From the NCBI GenBank assembly GCA_930367205.1, contig OV884011.1:125445910-125509909 (forward strand): 64,000 nucleotides of DNA, read 5' to 3'. A program made the position numbers and the translations under genes. A model generated the notes under the pieces. It did not search any database. It had not been told where the DNA came from and saw only the letters and a program-made list of their open reading frames with translations. Numbering within the stretch: the first letter of the stretch is position 1; each line of letters starts with the position of its first letter. Positions 60,227 through 64,000 of this stretch are shown one piece after another. This DNA is from Acanthosoma haemorrhoidale. Its lineage: Eukaryota > Arthropoda > Insecta > Hemiptera > Acanthosomatidae.

Positions 60227-61979
60227 ATATAATTAACATTTATATTAGCAAGTAATTTGAAAAATGCTTGTCTTTCTCTGGATCTTTTGATACTTTTTTG
60301 TTAATTATTTTTGTATTGATATGTTATATTATAAGTTTATATTATTATTTATTTTCTCTTTATTAAAAAAAAATTATCAAGGAAAGTAGAACTTATCCTA
60401 TTGCAATAAATATAATTATGTGTTCATAAGCAAACAAATGTTAATAATATATAATTTTATAACAGAGAAAATAATATAACATTTTTATTCAAATATACTT
60501 TGCAAAAAAACTTTTTACAATCGTTTCATTAGTTGATTTAAACTTTTATAGTTAATTATCTCTAAAAAAAAATTGATATTGAAAGCAAAATGAAAAACAA
60601 TATAAAAAAAATAGAGCAAACTCAACAACAGACTAAACAAAAATAACAACTAATAAAGGAGAATGTTATTCGCATGATAACTATTGGCAGGGAACTAACT
60701 TACAGGTAAAAAAAAGAGCGATGCATGGAGGCAAACAATTTCAGAGAAGAGTTGAAAGAGGATTGGTGAGGTGGAGGTAATCTCCACATTCTGTCTGTGT
60801 TCATTCTCTCATTGATTCGGGGATGGTAGCCAAGTCCAATGGCTACGAATAAATAGGCACTCGTCACCAGCCCGTCCTTCTCCGTTCTCCCTCAACTTAT
60901 TACGCAGCTAATAATTTTGTCAATAATTGACGGAGTTGTGCATACAACTGCAAACATCACATTCACACAATAATTTAGATTTTTCTACTACAGCTAAAAG
61001 GAAGTCTTTTCAATCCAAAATTGTCCAGAAGTCGAACATTCAAGAGGAGTACAGATAATAACGTGAGTGTATTGGTCCATTTATGAAATACATCAGTTAA
61101 ACGCAGCACCAACAGCGTAGGGTCAACCCTTGCTGGCAACTGAGGTGGCGGAGTGGTACAGGGATGACCGATTGTCGATAATGCCTCATAATCGATTGTC
61201 CCGCTATTATCTCTTGTCTTTACAATCAAACGCATTTTCAAAATGCAGTATATTGCTACTCCTCATACACAGAAAACAAAAACCTTGCTTTTAGCCACAT
61301 ATTGCCGTACTTATTACAGTGTTATGCAATTATTTAAATACATATGGATATAAGACTATGATAAAAGAAAAGATAAATAGGTATAGTCGTACAATTAACG
61401 GTGATTTAAAAAGGGAAAAGGATTTTTGTTTCTAATTCTGGAATTTCTTGAATTGGGTCCCCTTTGCAGATCAGGTTAATGTGCGCGTTATTATGCACTC
61501 GAAAAATAGTCATATCTCTCCTGGCCATGTCTTGTTTCAAATGCATCCTCGTTCCGTGTACGTTTTGATGAAACTTCGGTTGGGTTCAGTAAAACGAAGT
61601 AGGGGGGATCGCCTACTTTCTTCATTTAATAAGGTTAAATTCGATTTCATTTGTTTTTAATTGTTGTCTTTTTTTGTGTGTGTGTATGGGTTATATGTAC
61701 ATATTTTGTTTGCATTCTCTGCTGCTAACATTTATTATTGCCTATCATTTCGTCTAATTTAAGGCGTAGGTTTAAGTTTGCCGGCTTGTGTTTGTAATGG
61801 AATAAGCACTGCGCTTAATGCTGGGTGATTTTTTGAAAAATTCTTAGAGAATTTCCTCTCCTTTCAGGGTTGAAACTTTCGACACCAAAGCGCGTCTTTT
61901 ACCTAGCCTTTCCCTATTGAGGTTGAGGTGCTGTGCACCTATACATTGTGAACGATCTCGGCATTTTGATTTCGCTTAT
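60227..61979. other. Unassigned interval
   Basis: AT-rich with GC-richer patches (60700-61240, 61440-61620) that lack recognisable frames. Open stretch 61448-61660 has no known domain. Confidence 0.4.
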
Positions 61980-62400
61980 ACAATACACTACGAACAAAAA
62001 CTAATCGTGACAATAATTGACAATTTCTCAAAGAGGCTTTACGCAAAACAATCAGAGCTTATAAGTTTCACAAGTGATAATAAAATACCTTGACAAATCC
62101 CCGACGTTGTTACTATGGACAATGGACCTGAATACAAAAACACTAGTTCAAAATTTACTTGAACGGCAAGGATTAGAAACCCATTATACTGCTCTAAAAC
62201 GTTCTAACTCTCTAGGACTAATGAACAGAGCGAGTTCCACGCTGATTGAAATATTAAGGAATCGAATCCGAAGGGCGAAGCAATGTAATCGCTTTAAATA
62301 ACACATTCAATCAAGCATTAAAATTAACACCAAATAAAATAACTTTTGGAGTCAAACTAAAAGAGAATATAGAGAAGGACCTGTCATAGAAATACCTATA
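61980..62400 (+). pseudogene. Integrase fragment of another gypsy-like element
   Basis: Across three + frames: EQKLIVTIIDNFSKRLYAKQ (around the first catalytic aspartate), VTMDNGPEYKNTSSKF (second aspartate, about 62115), SSTLIEILRNRIRR and ALKLTPNKITFGVKLKEN. The NSLGLMN stretch stands where the third acidic residue is expected and is altered. This element differs from those at 1-2.7 kb and 56-60 kb, though the segments correspond. Confidence 0.8.
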
Positions 62401-62470
62401 AATTGTATAATATATATGTTTCGAATATTTACTATTACCACCACCTTCCCATGGTTCTCAATTTGAGGAT

Positions 62471-62671
62471 TTGGAACTATACAATCTTATATCTTATAAC
62501 AATTATGCATTATATATGTTGTGTATCATAGTTTTATATTTATTTCTTTTTCATTTTAAGTCTATATTTATAAACCACAAGACTACGCAACTAATCACCA
62601 TGGGAAAAGTTTACCCTGGACACACATCCTATTGTACCATGCCAAGTCCCATGGACCCTACCACAAACTAA
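62471..62671 (+). pseudogene. Possible envelope-like tail with one membrane segment
   Basis: A 66-codon open frame behind the integrase holds one strongly hydrophobic stretch (YALYMLCIIVLYLFLFHF) followed by a short hydrophilic tail. In errantivirus-type gypsy elements the env gene follows integrase and ends with a membrane anchor and short tail just before the 3' LTR, which is the layout here. Only the C-terminal part could be present, and sequence alone does not prove env. Confidence 0.35.
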
Positions 62672-62689
62672 CTTCACTGGACACTGATG

Positions 62690-62890
62690 TCCAGCAGGGA
62701 GAGCTTAAGTCGCCAAGCTCACCACATCGAGCTGACTCAACAACCTAACTTATCCCACTTGTATATACCGCCCCAAGAGCTCCTCTCCTAACCATTCATA
62801 CCAAAATGTTGTAACCATTCACAACTCTTTTTAAATTATACATTTGTAACGTTTCTCCAATAAAGTTTTTTGTGAGTTCACGAGCATCGA
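62690..62890 (+). repeat. Probable 3' LTR of the 62-kb element
   Basis: It has a TATA-like TTGTATATACC (about 62760) and AATAAA (62859-62864) about 100 bp apart. Its borders are not determined; a start near TGATGTCCAGC (62684) is possible. No second copy is in the window. Confidence 0.45.
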
Positions 62891-62899
62891 AGTATTTAT

Positions 62900-63465
62900 C
62901 TACTGATTGTTTAGAAAATAATCCATTAACAATAGATAGCAAACAACAATCGACAAATGGTCATCCCTGGTGCTGCATCCTCCTCACTGTGCCTGCTTTC
63001 AAGACTCGCTGCAACGTGATTTTTCTCTCCTTTGGTCTGTGAAATAGGGTTTTTTCACCAATTGATTACATGCAAATATGTCAGCACTAAAAAATAAATT
63101 CTGGCCAAGTGTATTCCACAAGTAAGGGTTTCTTGCGATTCAAACGATGAATCACAGATTCGGAAACGAATTTAACTAGTTACGATGAATTATATGAATT
63201 TTAATCAGCTATGGTACCAGCTAACATTACATACTATTAATCAGGACGTCTAGATATTTAACTTGATTCATTACTTAATATGATTTTTTAATCAGAAATA
63301 ATTATTTAATGGCCCTTCAAAATTTTTCATAGAGTTGCCTGTTTTTTAGTTGGGCTTATATGATGCCTTCAAACTCTATGCAAAATATCTCCATTATAAA
63401 CTGGAATCGCAAAGAAATTTCAAACACAATTTCGATTACAGTTTTAATATATTTTTCTAACTACT
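62900..63465. other. Unassigned interval
   Basis: AT-rich, nothing recognised; its right part may already belong to the next LTR. Confidence 0.4.
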
Positions 63466-63690
63466 GTCCATATAGTTATAGTGCACCCGTGCTAACATTC
63501 TAAGAACTATGAATCACCCCTTTGCTGACTCTTATTTAAACCCCGTGAGAATCAGAGAAGGAGGTCAGTCTATTGTATCTCATTAGCCCGTCACTATGCT
63601 AGATTAGATCTGTATATTACCATGTCATTTATGTTTGTTATTCAAAATAAATCTTTTTAAAAAGTCTTGTGTGCTTTGAAGATATTTAAC
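63466..63690 (+). repeat. 5' LTR (3' part) of an element running off the window
   Basis: A TATTTAAA box (63533-63540) is followed 30 bp on by an initiator-like GGTCAGTCT (about 63563-63571), then AATAAA (63646-63651), and the LTR ends directly before a primer binding site. The left border is uncertain. Confidence 0.7.
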
Positions 63691-63708
63691 TGGCGCCCGA
63701 ACAGGGAC
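63691..63708 (+). other. tRNA-Lys3-type primer binding site
   Basis: TGGCGCCCGAACAGGGAC, 18 bases identical to the well-known primer site complementary to the 3' end of tRNA-Lys (UUU), used by lentiviruses and by some insect LTR elements. It primes minus-strand DNA synthesis. Confidence 0.93.
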
Positions 63709-64000
63709 TTGGGAGGAATTTTGAAGGTATTTAAAGTAACTTTGCGGAGCTTAGAATCGTGTGTAATACCGAAATCAAGCAGCATAACTACTTCTCTCCG
63801 TCTTGAGGAAGATTGCCACTGCGTATACAAGTATAGCAAGCATTCTCCACGACTACAGAGGTATCTTTCAACTTTCTGAAGATTTTCAAATCTTATCACC
63901 CGAGTTTCAAAACTATTTGTTGAGACTTCGCAGCACCAAGGAAGAAGATTTTTCCACTGAAGACAACATACTTGATGGTAATTATAAGTAATTATAAGTT
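63709..64000 (+). other. Leader and possible gag start of the right-edge LTR element
   Basis: Open frames start here (63803-63991, with no ATG at its start, reading IFQLSEDFQILSPEFQNYLL and RLRSTKEEDF). This is the position expected for gag or its leader, but the window ends too soon to assign it. Confidence 0.35.

Noticed and set aside
61140..61200. A-box-like TGGCGGAGTGG
   Set aside because: No matching B box at the right distance and no cloverleaf pairing.
1..64000. Search for CRISPR arrays, operons, phage or plasmid modules
   Set aside because: No regularly spaced repeats and no prokaryotic gene organisation; intron-containing genes show this is eukaryotic nuclear DNA.

Overview
This is an AT-rich eukaryotic window, almost certainly from an arthropod-like animal. 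Its coding sequence is split by GT-AG introns, long introns are filled with retrotransposon remains, and the transposon families (gypsy-type LTR elements, Jockey-, CR1- and RTE-type LINEs, Tc1, a MITE) are those common in arthropods. I cannot name the species. There is no operon structure and no CRISPR array. Most long open frames here are shadows, remnants or artefacts of a 500-base assembly gap (55392-55891).

Layout: (1) 1-5.1 kb: decayed gypsy-like LTR element(s), with three related LTR segments, a gag start, integrase pieces and a duplicated pol tail. (2) 5.1-20.3 kb: mostly unassigned AT-rich DNA with a GC-rich LINE-associated block (5.2-5.66 kb), a perfect 258-bp MITE (7.9 kb), and Jockey/CR1-type LINE fragments at 13.6, 16.1-17.1 and 18.4-19.3 kb, the second preceded by a tRNA-like (SINE-like) sequence. 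(3) 20.3-42.0 kb: the only confidently named host gene, cytosolic-type acetyl-CoA synthetase (AcCoAS/ACSS2), + strand, ten exons encoding the last 574 residues. All splice phases fit and all adenylation motifs are present; the 5' exons (about 100 residues) were not found. Its introns hold three copies of one LINE family, a 0.63-kb dispersed repeat present twice (once split by the LINE), RTE and CR1 fragments and two copies of a putative solo LTR (once split by the LINE). (4) 43.8-54.4 kb: small phase-compatible exons of a second + strand gene that I do not recognise, including a 30-nt microexon, with Jockey and Tc1 remnants in its introns. (5) 55.9-60.2 kb: a minus-strand gypsy element with LTR, PBS, gag, protease, RT and RNase H. 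Its pol frame has only three stop codons plus an insertion of the same MITE seen at 7.9 kb; the rest is lost at the gap. (6) 62-62.9 kb: 3' end of another gypsy/errantivirus-like element (integrase, possible envelope tail, LTR). (7) 63.5-64.0 kb: 5' LTR, an exact tRNA-Lys3-type primer binding site and leader of yet another LTR element running off the window.

I see no convincing new multi-gene system. The most informative structures are the two near-identical MITEs with clean 4-bp target duplications, one of them dating itself relative to a gypsy element; the nested repeats inside acetyl-CoA synthetase introns; the microexon gene; and a possible alternative terminal exon for acetyl-CoA synthetase.
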